DNA from: Setophaga petechia
Lineage: Eukaryota > Chordata > Aves > Passeriformes > Parulidae
Direction of reading: 5' to 3'
Assembly (NCBI GenBank): GCA_024362935.1
Contig: JANCRA010000019.1
Coordinates: 4,460,501-4,524,500 of the forward strand
DNA: 64,000 bases
This document shows, piece by piece, positions 27,201 to 38,967 of this stretch (its first letter is position 1; every line of letters starts with the position of its first letter). The position numbers and the translations under genes were made by a program. The notes under the pieces are model-generated. The model was not told where the DNA came from and ran no database searches. It worked only from the letters and a program-made list of their open reading frames with translations.

Positions 27201-30200
27201 AACAGTAGTTTGTGGTCCTTATCTGAGTCCTCTTCAAGACTTCTGATGTGATCCTTTTCCCTAAGCATCTTCTTAATGCAGAAACTCTCATTCTAAGAAG
27301 TTGGACTGTGTTTTTATAATTTTTAAACAGAAATAGACTCTGAAAAGCTACAGTACAGAAGCTGTGCTGGTCTAAGGAGACTTCTTGCAAGGGACTTTTG
27401 GGCTTTTAGCAATTAACTGTGAATGCCATCCACCTACTTCTAGTATCACTCATGCCAAAGTATTGGGTCTGTCTCCTCACAAGATCAGCTCTCCTGAGCA
27501 GATGGATCTGACCCATCCTATATTCCAGGTTTGACAAAATGGTTCTCAGATGGTTTAAACAGAAGCTTATGACTTTTTTTCTATCCTACTCCCCTGCTCT
27601 CCATGCCCCCCTCATTTAGGCTGCTATGTCAAACACTGAGTGTGATTAATGATGACAGAGATTACTGTGAGCATAAAGTTCAAGAGCTCAGCTGTTTATT
27701 TGTTTAAGAAAGTTGTTTTCTGAGTGTTTCTCTATATATCTAGCCACATGCTTAGACTGAAATACCCCAGCACAATCACTGTTTTGTACTAATATTGTTT
27801 TGACAGCAAAGAATGCTTGTAAACATCCAGGATGGGGAGGGGAAATATTCAGTGTCTTAGGACTCATTCCATTTTCATGTGGTTTGTTCTGCTGTCAGTG
27901 GTGTGGGAGGAAATTCCTGTTGAATAACTGAGGAGACACTGTGTGCAAAAGTACCATGGCTCAGGTGAGTAGTGCTGGCACATCGGCAGGAGATTAGAGG
28001 CAGCTGCTGGCCATCACCTTCAGCAAATAACTGTGGAAGGCAGACCCAAATTCAAAATTTTCAGTCACAGGTCCAGAAGCAAAAAAAACCAGAAGATGGT
28101 TGTGTCTCTACATTGCCCAGGAACCCTGCCTAATGTCATAGTTGACAAGCCAAGTCATGGATTTACATAGCTGGCTTCATATATCTGTTGTCCTGTCATT
28201 TCTCAAAAATGTTGGATTTTGTTTTTCAGGAGTGAAATTTACTGGAACTTTGCTTGGTCTTCTAACACCTAGAAACAAAGCTGTTAATTAGCTATGCACT
28301 TGCAGTACCTGTCTTTCACTAATGGGTGTAACTGAGGTAAAGATTTGACTCATGAGCTGTAGATGTAGAGCTTTTGATTATGTCTTGGGCCCTGGGAAAG
28401 CAAAATGATTTAGCATTCTCTAATTTAGCATTCTCTCTGGTTGGCCACTCTGATTTTCTAAGTTTAACAACTTAGCTCTCAATCAGAATATATTACCAAA
28501 AGGAAGAGAAACAAAACCTTCCCAAATAGCTTTCAGGTGAATCTAACTGCTTTTCTAAATAGCTCTGCCCTTGACTATTTTGTTAAAAATTTGAGGCAAG
28601 GGTTCTGGGAAAGAGAATGGTCTTTAAATTATTGCTTCCTTTTTAAAGCTAGCCCCATGATACACACATCAATTTTTTTATGAGAGCAGTTCCTTTGAAA
28701 ATTATCTTCTTGTGTTTTCTTTCATTCCAAATTTATTCTAACTGAGAATAAACTGATTTTTCATTATGACACTCATTTCTCCAGAGAATAGTATTGTTTT
28801 TCTTTTATTATTTTCTGGTTCAGTCCATTTAAGTCTTCCTCCTCCTCCATTTCCTTACTGCTCTAAGCAGAATTGGGGGTTAGTTAAGGAAAGTAGTGTC
28901 TGGGTTGTATCCAGCTGTAAGCTTCTGGCTCAAAAAACCCCAAACAACAAAAACAACAACAACAAAAAAATCAAACCAACAACAAAATCAAAAAAATCCA
29001 ACCCAAAAACAACCCCAAAAAACCAAACCACCCTCAAAACCCAGCCTTGATTTCTTGTCCTTAATGGGTTGATTACCAGATTACTTCTTTGCAATTACAG
29101 CACTTGCTTCCTGTTTTCAAAGGCTAAAATCAGCTGCTTAAGCATGACTGAAAAAAAATACCCCGGGTGCCTAAATTAGTTTGCCTAGTTAGAGCAATAA
29201 CAGCCCTATCAGACTGCAGGTGTCACAATACCCACACACACACACAGAGCAAACTGGAAAACAGGAGGCAGCCTTACTGAGTCCAAAGGAATCTTTTTTA
29301 GCAGAGTTCATGCTTCTTAGCTCATGAGGTCAGGCTATAGAAAAGCAGCTGACACTATGATATTGAAGGCTCCAGTGGTTTTCCTGCAGGAATAGATGGA
29401 TGACCTGGTTGTTTTATATTGCTGACTTTGTCCATTAAAACAGCAAAGTAAAAACTGGTTTTTCTCATGTGGGTTTCTTCTTAATGAAATTTGTTCCTTG
29501 TCATCAAACCTATTTGTATGTTTTTTTGCCCCCTCGGTCTCATTTTTCTTAATAGTCTCTTAACTTCCTGGCTTTACAATTTCAGTTGTCAGGATAAAGT
29601 TCATTCAAGGCTAAAGTGTTCTGACACAACTCATGCCAAAAACAAAGGGAAAATAAAAGAATTTATTAGGCTTTATCTCTGTGCGATATAATTTCAGTGT
29701 AGGGGTTAATTGTTTTTTAAGTTCTCAAATTCAAAGAATCATGAATGATCAGACATATTTTCAGATAATAAAACTCAGGGCTACTATCAATGCTAGGTTT
29801 CAGCATTAGTGACTGAGTTCTGTGGTGTTTTGTGGGAGGTTCTACTTAGGTTAATCTCCAGAATTTACTGCAAATATTTTGAGAGGAATCACATATATAT
29901 TTAAGAAAAGTCTTAATACAATTCCTCCTACATATAGATTATACTTAGTCTTCCATAATGCTTTTCCCCCTACAGGTAACTTTGTCTACACATGCTTAAA
30001 AGTATCAGGATTAGAAAGATAGACATTCATCCAACCTCACATCATTTTCTTACTGTTATGATCAGATCAGTCATTCAGACAACTCATCATATAATTTAGG
30101 GATAATTTGAGTCTACTATTTCCCCATTCTTTCTGCAGCCATATCACATATGTCATATGTGTAGACAGAGGAGCTTACTCACTAAAAACGAAATCCTTTC

Positions 30201-33200
30201 TTTGAGAAAACAAAAGTTAAGAAAGAATAAAGTGCAACAGGAAAGAATATATTAGAGAGCTTTTGTTCTGTGAAAGTAGCTTTTTAAAAAAAGTTGTTTC
30301 ATTTTTTATGACCTGTTTATGACTGCAGAAGAACTGTAGAAGAAAGATGCTGACCAGTATACATTTCTTCTGATAAGAGAGACTGCATCAGCATCAGAGA
30401 GACCAGAGAAGCTGTTTTCCAGAAAATCCCACACAGGAGTAATTTAACTGACTTATACTATTTCTGTGTATAATGTGCTCTATTTATTACTTTTTTACTT
30501 AAAAGTTTTCCTCAACTCCCCTGCCCCCCCGCCCCCAGTTACTTCCTTTTCACATGCTATATCCATACCATAATTCAAAGTAGTTTAATTTCTGAATTAT
30601 CTAAGCCTTCAAACAGATGCGACTGAAATATTTCTTAGTAGGGGCAAAAAGGCAGCTGAAGTGGAAAACTTACCTAGTGCTCCTGACTGGAATCAGGCTA
30701 CATATTCATACCTACACCTGTTTGATTTCCTAGTGTTTTAGAGTTGGTCTAGACCCATCTTAAGTGCTGTTTAAAACACAGCTAAATTCTCACAAAAAAG
30801 ATGATTTCAGTAGAATTCTACTCTTTCAGAATTCAATGCTATTTCATTTTGTTTTAAGCTCAGTCGAGGCTGCTGTCAGATTATTTCTCAGTTTGACTTT
30901 GATTTGCAAACCTGAAACCAAGCAGCAGGTAAGGACATCTTGGACTGTGTTCACTAAAAGCTCTGGTGACTTTGAATCCTGCTAAAGCCTTGTGGAGAGG
31001 AACCTGTGTTCTTTTGGGTTAGCTACTTCTGAGCAGTTTCTCACCTGCAGGCCACATCTGTTGAACTCATCAGCAGAAATGGGCATATCTGTGCCCAGGA
31101 ACAAACTGCTTTGAGATGTTCATGGAAAATCTAGGAAATCCCTGTCACTCCCTATTACTATTTGGCAATTACTTTCCCTGGGAACCTGCTTTTGCTGGAG
31201 CAGACAGGCTGTCAGCCCTGCAAGAAGTCTTTTTGTTTATGTATCTTTTCTGTTCCTCTGTTTACTTAAAGGGACAGAATTGTCAGCTCTTGTAAGGCTG
31301 GTCTGTATAACAGATGCCCTATCCATCTCAGACTTGCATCTCTTTAGCTTTTTTGCTTTTTTTTTAAAAAAGAAGAATCTTATCCAAACACGAGTGAAAT
31401 GGGCAGATTTATGAAAGAAAAGAAGAGCAAAGTGGAAAAGGAAGTTTATGTTTTTTGGAGAGACTTACTGCTGTGCAAATGCACTGAAAGAATCTCTTGG
31501 CTGTTTGGGCATTTGTATAACAGCTAGAGATGCAGAGCAATTAGATTTTCTAAGTATAAGCAAGAGAATCTGTTTTGTTTATACAGAAAGTCCCCCAGAA
31601 GAGAGGCAGAAGCAGAGACATAAGTAATAAGTGCATGTGTTTGGAAAGAGTATAATGTACTTATAAATATTATAGTGGCGTCGCTACAGTTAAGGGTCTG
31701 GCAAGATTTCTGTTGTAAACCCTTCTTGTCAGAGTTTCAGGACAGAGCTGTAAAAATTCCAGGCTGTAGCTTGGCATGTGAGGGCTCAAGGCAGGAGCAC
31801 AGGTTTCTCTCCTGCCCTCTCAATTAATTGTTATGAACCTGGTTGTCAATAAGGAAATATTAGGCAGAGTATTCAACTTTCTCTCTGAGAAGCAGAGAGA
31901 AAGGTTTTTATTCCCGTCTTGCTCGAAGATCTGAGATACTGAAAATGTAATCAGATTGTACTGCAGGAAGAAATGCCAGTGTGTTGAGGAATGGTAGATA
32001 GAAACCAGCTGTCCAAATGAGCGACACCTTTCATTTTCTGATCCAGTCTACATGTCTAGATGTTTGATTACCTAAAGAGAAGATCATGCAAATTTTTATG
32101 ACGTTGACTTCATCAAAAATGCCACAAGGGAATAAAAAACAATTAATGATTTTAGAACTAAACATTTCCTGAGCCTCTTCATCATTTACTGGCTGCATTT
32201 TGTTTTTGGTTGAACTTAATGACAAAAGGGAGCACAAAGATCTGTTCTTAGGCTGCAGTCTGTAAGGCTGTGATGTTTTTGTGTATTAACTGGCAAATCT
32301 GGCACTGGTAACAAAGGCAAACTTAACTAAGAATAAAAAGGACTTCATCTGCAAAAAATTTAGGCTATAAAAATAACCAGTGAGAAAAACAATATTTTAC
32401 ATTTGGGCAGTGTATGTGCTCATCAAATTCAACAAAAATCTCATTAAAAGAAATCCACCCTGTCCTGTTCAGCCAAACACCTTAGAATTCCTGCATGCAG
32501 TGTCTGAGCTTGGTCTTCACAGCACAGGAGCTGCAAATCTGCATCCAAAGGATCAAACTGAACACTGAAAGGGATGGTGGATACATGTGCACTAAATATA
32601 TTGATAGCTGTAATTACACAGGGATTTAGGGACCTAGTTTTGGGGTTAACATTTCATGCGAATGTCACTTGATCTGCTCTGTGTGGCTTATGTATATATT
32701 ACGAACCATTAAATTATCACTGAAATTGTTACCTTTTGGTAGTGCCTAAAGAGGAATGAATTTTACTCAGGTATCAGGTTGTCAAGAGCAATGTCACAAG
32801 AGACATCGTGAACTGCTAAAGAAAAGATCATCAAGACAATAAATCAGTAAGCTGTGCAAAATGTTTCAGTTGTGCCAAAAAAGATTGCAGACTACAAAAC
32901 ATGTGTTTTTACCATGATGGTTGCAAAGACCATTTAAGCTGAACAACTGAATACCTTTCACTAATCTTATTATAAATGGTTAGTCAGGCAAAAATCTGAT
33001 TTGCTAAAGGCACAGTCCCTTTTGCTTCCTTGCCCACTGCATAAAGTCCTTGCCTATGGGCCAGCATTTGTACTGGGCAGCCCCACCCAAGTGAGTGATA
33101 CAGGGTACAAGGCAGGGCTGGAATGGTCCCCTCAGATTCAATCTAGCATCAAAGAAATGATACAGATCACCACAGTAGACACCAGAACTTCTCCAGCTAT

Positions 33201-33779
33201 CTGGTGTGGTCGTCTGTCTCAGGTAGGAAGTAAGGAAGTAAGCTAAGTTGCTGTTGGCATACACATCTCATTGAAGTGATATTGGGAGCCTGACTTAAAT
33301 ACTGAAAATGTGGAGCCAAGACTGACTGTCCAATCTAAACCAAATCTGTATTGCAAAACACTGGGGCATGTGGAAATAAAGTGCAAAGTAGGGCATAATA
33401 AAGCTGAAGCTGTTTATTTTAACGCAGATTCTTATGGATTAGTTGCTTTGTTTCTGCCTGTTCAAGTAAAGTGGCTTGAGGGAAAAGCCTGATCTTTTCT
33501 GCTTCACAGTAATTTCATTCAGTGTTTACTCTTTCTGTACAGTATAACTGGAAAGGTGAAGCCTTTAATACTAAGGTAAAAAATGTTCTATATACTGTCC
33601 TTTTACAGTAAAGTTTTAATCACTTTTTATCATTACCTATATAGATAAATGCTTTTTAATTCTGGAAGATAAAGGAAAAAATAGAGATCTAGTGATTGGA
33701 AGCTGAAGCCGTGTTAATACAGACAGGAAATAAGTAACTAATTTTTAGGGGTGAGGGTAATTATTCATTGTAACAAACT
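24201..33779. other. Unique non-coding DNA with simple-sequence tracts
   Basis: No gene recognised. The region holds the A/C-rich tract at 28934-29040, a short CA run at 29231-29247, a 14-bp tandem duplication of 'atttagcattctct' (28408-28421 and 28423-28436), and three splice-bounded candidate exons (27899-27964, 30864-30928, 33543-33575; see findings). ORFs of up to 108 codons, such as 25175-25501 plus, have no recognisable domains. Confidence 0.5.
28934..29040 (+). repeat. A/C-rich low-complexity tract
   Basis: Roughly 107 bases made almost wholly of A and C with occasional T: AAACAAC and CCCAAAA iterations. It creates a lysine/asparagine/threonine/proline-rich tail in the plus ORF 28766-29050, which is therefore an artefact of simple sequence and not a gene. 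It resembles the tract at 20331-20413. Confidence 0.85.
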
Positions 33780-33965
33780 ACCATGGGGATTTCGTAGATT
33801 CTCCATCCTTTGAAATATTTAAATTAAAACTGGACACCTTTCTTACACTATGATCAAAGTCAGCTTGGAGTTACAGGTTTGCAAGAATTTCTGGGTTAAA
33901 TTCAAAGACTGGTGTGTTGCAGGAGGTCAGCCTAATGACTCGTAAATGTCTGTCTTCTGGCCTTA
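33780..33965 (+). repeat. 3' end of an ancient CR1 LINE
   Basis: The plus strand shows 'gattctccatcctttgaaat', then 'actggacacctttctt', then 'gcaggaggtcagcctaatga' and 'tcttctggccttaat'. This series matches the 3' terminus of an old CR1 subfamily found across turtles, crocodilians and birds (roughly 'gaggtcagactagatgatca' followed by 'cccttctggcctta'). The element is in sense orientation and truncated, with many substitutions. It predates the avian CR1 copies at 19.4 and 36.4 kb. Confidence 0.7.
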
Positions 33966-36367
33966 ATAATTCATATTGCTAAAGGAAGAAGAGATATTCA
34001 TGTTCTTAATTTTCTAGAAATAGCCACAAGTGGCTACAGTCCCACTGTCTGAATTTCAGAAACAGAGGAAGAACTTTTGAGGAAGTAGCTGACTTTACTT
34101 TGAAATGATTTTGCGTTGCACTTTACATAATATCTTCATGCAATCACTAGAAAAATATCGGTGGCCTTCAGCAGGTTTTCCAGGAGATAACAGAGAAAGA
34201 TAAATAGATGTAAAGATATTTTAAATTTATTTTTATTAAAAAAAAAAAAATTAAAATTCTAAATCAAAGAATCTCCTTGGAGTTGCCTATCCTGGCTCTC
34301 TGCTTTACTGACAATTATAATTCCACTGGTAACTACTCTTTCTTTTCACCTAGTTTGCTTTGGAGGGGACAACGACCATATGTAATATTTAAGTTACAAA
34401 TAGCTATTAGCCATATAGCTAAAGCAGAAATTATACTCTCAAAAATGTATAAGAAGATGTGGAAATTCCCTTTTCTGTCTGTGACTAAACTTCAGCCAGA
34501 TCTTGTCTAGTATTATCCTCATGGCTCTGAAGGAGCACTTTTTGTGTGTGTGTGTGTGTGTGTGTTCACATTTGTGTGTGTGCATGGATGCATACGTGTG
34601 ACTGATGTGTAAATTCAGTAAAATTAAGAGATAAACCATGGAAAATCCAATCCAGTACTACCAAATTCTTGGACAGGTAGTCTATGCATCAATCTCTCCT
34701 CACTTCACATTCTCAGGACAGATCAACGTGCCTGAGGCCTCAGAGGAATTTTTCTCATATGCCTCCAGTGTTTTTATAAGACTGCCTTGGCAGGAAATAC
34801 ATATGTTCTTAATAATGATTAAAAAGAATAAATTCAACTTTCAAAATCAAAGTGAAAATGGCATAGCAGGTGTAATTGAGGCAAATGATTATGGTGCTTA
34901 TCTGTCTTTACAGAAAAAGGTCAAAAGAATTTACTATCTCCACAAGGATATAATATTTTAGTAGATCTTTACTATATAGTCTGCCAAGGATTCAAGACTG
35001 AGTATAAAACATGCCATTCAAAGAGTGAATATGAGCATTCATCAGGGTGAAGAACAACTTTTTAAAGAAATAAAAACTATAAACAGAGTTTGAAATAAAT
35101 CAGATATAAACTGCCCATACAAAATCCAGCAGGAAAACTGAAAGGAACATTCAACATGGGATTTCTGCATTGCAAATATGGGAAGAAAATGGATTATATA
35201 ATCAGATAGTTAGCCTAGGGTCCACCTGATGACTGCATTTTTACATGGTTAAATAAAGGATAGGAGTATACATTTTCCATATAAGTCTGTCTCTTCAGGT
35301 AGCATATAGGTTGCTCCTAATGCAGTTTGTGGAGTAAGGAACTGTATCTCAGTTAACATCATGCATATTTCTATGACGTTTTGAGAAATCTTGGCTTCTA
35401 GCATGCTCCAAGTTAATTTTGAGGTCAGCCTCTCACTTTGCATCACCTTGTGTGTTTCAGCTGGTGGTGTGTGTTAGAACAGTTGTGAGGAAAATAAGGG
35501 AGCATCGCGCAAATTTAGGCTCAAAGCAGCACATTTGACCAGCTCTTTACTCCAAGAGAATGGAAGGAGAACATAACATTGTTCACAGATTTCACAACTC
35601 CGATTCATGGAATATTTGTTGGAATTATTTACTTTATTTGCTTATTACCATAGCAGCTGATCCCTTCACATATTAAAAAAAAAAAGAAAAAAGAAACACA
35701 TTGGGGCCACATTTCATGAGCTCTTGAATGTTACTTTCTGGTGTGTAATTGTTTCTCCTTCACTGACTACTAATCAAGCTGCAGTATGCCTAGCCTTGCA
35801 AATCCAGCAAACTTGGAAAATTCCTTTAATTTTTAAAGTTTGTTTGTTTGCCAGGTGGTTTTTTCCTCCAAGCTTGTCCAACTTTGAAAATTACAACTTA
35901 AGTAAAACCAAAAACATAAGTGTCATGGATCGCTGAGGGATTACCGTACCACATTAATATTCAATAATGCCAGCTGCCTTAGTTCAGCACATGAGAGCCC
36001 TGATTCAGCAGGGTCCTGAAATGGGGCCTGAAAATTTGGTGGAGATAGGATGGTCTTTCTTTTGAAGGTGGTTGTGACTTTCAAATAGAGATTTGTTTTT
36101 CCCCATGTACACAGAATGCTTACAATAGTTTCTGTTAAGTGCATGAATTTGGTAATCTTCCTCCAAAATATTACAACTTTAAAAAGGGGAATAAAATCTT
36201 CATAATTGTCAATGCCCTGAATGGAAATGCTTCCAAAAAGTTCTGACTCTTTTCCCCCCCTCTTTTCTAGCTTCTAATGATCAAACTCTGCCTTTGTGTA
36301 TGTATAAAGTACTCAGGCATAAAATGAATATGAAGGGAAGAGATGAGATTATAAAGAGGACCCCCAC
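33966..36367. other. Unique non-coding DNA
   Basis: AT-rich DNA containing a 13-base poly-A run (about 34240-34252), the TG microsatellite at 34543-34582 and an A-rich stretch at 35673-35697. ORFs of up to 107 codons (34638-34961 plus) look random. Nothing else recognisable. Confidence 0.5.
34543..34582. repeat. TG dinucleotide microsatellite (interrupted)
   Basis: About eleven TG units at 34543-34565 are followed by a short interruption and five more TG units at 34572-34582. The minus-strand reading gives the histidine/threonine-rich part of ORF 34439-34639, which is an artefact. Likely length-polymorphic. Confidence 0.9.
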
Positions 36368-37118
36368 CATAGAATCGCTGAATAGCCTGGGTTGGAAGGC
36401 ACCTTACAGTTCACCCAGTTCCAACCCCCTTACCATGGCTAGGGACACCTTCCACTTGATCAGATTACTCAGAGCCCCATCTAGCACGGCCTTGAACACT
36501 TCCAGGGATGGGGTATCCACAGCCTCTCTGGGCAAGCTGTTGTGTCTCACCATCCTCATAGTCAAGAAGTCCTTTTTTACAGTTAATCTATACCTACCTT
36601 ATATCATTTTGAAGCCTCTTCCCCTTCCCCCTATCACTATATTGTCTTGAAAAAAGTCCCTCTCCATCTTTCTTGTAGGCCAATTTAGGTACTGGAAGGC
36701 TGCTGTTAGGTCTGCCAGAGCCTTCTCTTCTCCAAGCTGAACAACCCCAAGTCTCTCTGACCCTGTCTTTGTAGAAGAATTACTCCACCTTTGTGACCAA
36801 CCTAGTTGCCTTCTTCTGGGCTCAATCCAGCAGATCCATGATCTTCTTATTTTGGGGGCCTCAGAGCTGGATGCAGTATTTAATGAGAGTGGAGTAGAGG
36901 GACAGAATCTGCTCCCTTCCTGCTGTACGTGCTTTTTTTCTGATGCAGCCCAGGAAATAGTTTGCTTTCTGGGCTGCAAGTGCACACTGATGGGTCATGT
37001 TGAGCCTCTCATGACCAAAACCCCAAGTCCTCCTCAGGCCTGCTCTCAATCCATTCTCTCCCCAGTCTGTATTTGTGATTGGGATTGCTCGGATCCATGT
37101 GCAAGACTTACTCTTATA
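36368..37118 (-). repeat. CR1 LINE, about 750 bp, antisense, 5'-truncated
   Basis: This is the best-preserved transposon in the window. On the plus strand it starts with 'catagaatcgctgaatagcc', continues with 'gttggaaggcacctta' and 'catggctagggacaccttcc', and ends near 37118 after 'tgcaagactta'. This is the antisense of the avian CR1 3' UTR followed by the C-terminal part of ORF2. Minus-strand ORFs 36861-37049 and 36599-36985 preserve recognisable end pieces of the CR1 reverse transcriptase ('GHERLNMTHQCALAAQKAN' and 'ERLGVVQLGEEKALADL'), but the two lie in different frames, so the ORF is disrupted. The upstream RT catalytic domain and endonuclease are absent, so it cannot move. It ends in the expected ATTCTATG-type octamer. 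Confidence 0.95.
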
Positions 37119-38825
37119 TAAAACCTTTTTTTAGGTCAGGCAGTATTTTGCAACACATACATTTGCCAAACCATGCTCCGGTGATAGACCCTTGGCGAGT
37201 GATGTTTTCTTAGCCAAGAGTTAAAGCATGCTGAAGGTGAAAACAAATTTTGCTGGAGCCAGCACAAGGGACTGCAACAAGCCAAGCAAACCAGTCATGC
37301 AGGCAATTTCCTATTCACTCACTGGTGAGGAAAATGGACTTCAGCTCAGAAGTCCTATGCCACTTAGAGTCTAAAACTGTAGGGTAATCCTGTCAACACA
37401 ATGAAGTGCAAAAGGGATGGTCAGCTGTGGGGGGAGGTGCTGGAGGGCTGCTGAGTTTTCCTCTCCTAAAGCCTTCACTTGCTTTTCACATCGATTGCTT
37501 GTGATTTTGTTAGACCCTCTTAACTGAAGAGATGAAGTCATGCAATTCCTTGCAGAAGGAGCAGCAGGACTCAGGGTGAGAGCTGGCTTTAGGTGGAGAG
37601 TTTTCCTGTTTTCAGGAAATGAAGATTTTGCACCCCAGAACCACAGGCAGAAAGAAGGATCTGCTTTGCCAAGGGCATTGTGAGCTGGGACCCTTGCCTA
37701 TCTGGCTGTGGGAGCCAGGGAGCAGGCAGGCTGTGGGGATGGAGCCGAACCCTCGCCCTGTGGCTCCTTGTGCTCAGTACCTTGGTGCTCCCATGACACA
37801 AAAGTGTTTCCAGATGAGTGGATTGTGTCCAAGTGTTTGCCTCTTGGCTATTAGCACTGCAAGAGCAAACAATTTTTCTCATGGCTAACTAACTTCCTTC
37901 AGTTCCTTCCCCCCCCTGAAATTTGCTTCTTGTTTGTTGTACCATGACAACATTGCTGTGCTATCCAGAGTGAATGTGTTAATGCAGGAAGGGACAAATC
38001 TGAGAGGCTTGACTGGCAATTTTTAAACTCCAGATGGCCATTCTCCAACTACCTGTCGGCTTGAATAGGAAATAAGTCTCCTGACAGGCTCACTTCCTTC
38101 CGTTTGCATTGTTTTCAGCAAAAATAGATTTTTAATAACTCCCATAATAACGTTCCTGCAAGGTGCGGCCTACAAACCTTAGTCTGAAACAGGACAAACA
38201 GAGTGAAATGTCTGTTGACTTTTCACCTATCAGTGGCCTGTAGCCAGTGGGCTGTGGCTGATTATTAACAAAAAATAGGAAATAACCTTAGATTAAATAT
38301 AACTAAGAAGTGCCCAATATCCAAAATCTGGTGGCAGAACCTCAGCTGATGCAAGCTACCTGAGGGTCTGCTCAGAGTATTTAGGGATGCTGGTGAAATT
38401 AATACAATAAATTTTGTCACTGATCTCCCCATATTCATAAAACCCTCTTCTTATTGTGTTTCTTCTCAGACATTTCATACCTATTTGCTGTGCATTAATG
38501 TATCACAGCTGAGAATCTGTGGAACAGTAGTTGGCTTTGTTTAGCTCGCTTTTTACTGGCTATATCATTTTTTCAGTGGCTGCTCCATTGTTCAGTCCTT
38601 ATATTTTCTCCTAGTTTGCATATACTATCTTACCCTATGCCAAAATTTAGCAGCATTTCTGAAGATTCCCATATACATGGCAGTGGTACTGGAATTAAAA
38701 AACTGCACTTCAAAGTTCTTCCAATTTTTTTACTGTCTCCCATACTTCCATCATTTGGGCCAAACCTTTGATTAGAGCCAGTATGTGAGGCCACCCATCC
38801 TAGAGCATCTGGGAGTTGAAATTTA
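37119..38825. other. Unique non-coding DNA
   Basis: No gene or repeat recognised. Overlapping ORFs at 37589-37882 (minus) and 37619-37888 (plus) occupy a slightly GC-richer patch and are complementary shadows. The stretch at about 38080-38200, containing 'aataactcccataataacgt', is AT-rich with low apparent decay and might be a conserved element, but I cannot test this. Confidence 0.45.
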
Positions 38826-38967
38826 TCTATCCTATCCTATCCTATCCTATCCTATCCTATCCTATCCTATCCTATCCTATCCTATCCTATCCATCCTATC
38901 CTATCCCATCCCATCCCATCCCATCCCATCCCATCCCATCCCATCCCATCCCATCCCATCCTATCCT
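38826..38967 (+). repeat. Compound pentanucleotide array, (CTATC)n then (CCATC)n
   Basis: About sixteen CTATC units run from 38826 to about 38905 with one 2-base deletion near 38892 (CCATCCTATC). They are followed by about eleven CCATC units to about 38960 and one final CTATC unit. The two arrays differ by one T-to-C change in the unit, so one appears to have arisen from the other by mutation and local expansion. The array is open in several frames and creates tyrosine/proline/isoleucine/serine-repeat ORFs (38785-39009, 38816-39013) that are not genes. Confidence 0.97.

Noticed and set aside
28766..29050. Lys/Asn/Thr-rich ORF
   Set aside because: Its second half is the A/C-rich low-complexity tract.
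36599..37049. Minus-strand ORFs that look protein-like
   Set aside because: They are remnants of the CR1 reverse transcriptase C-terminus, not a host gene.
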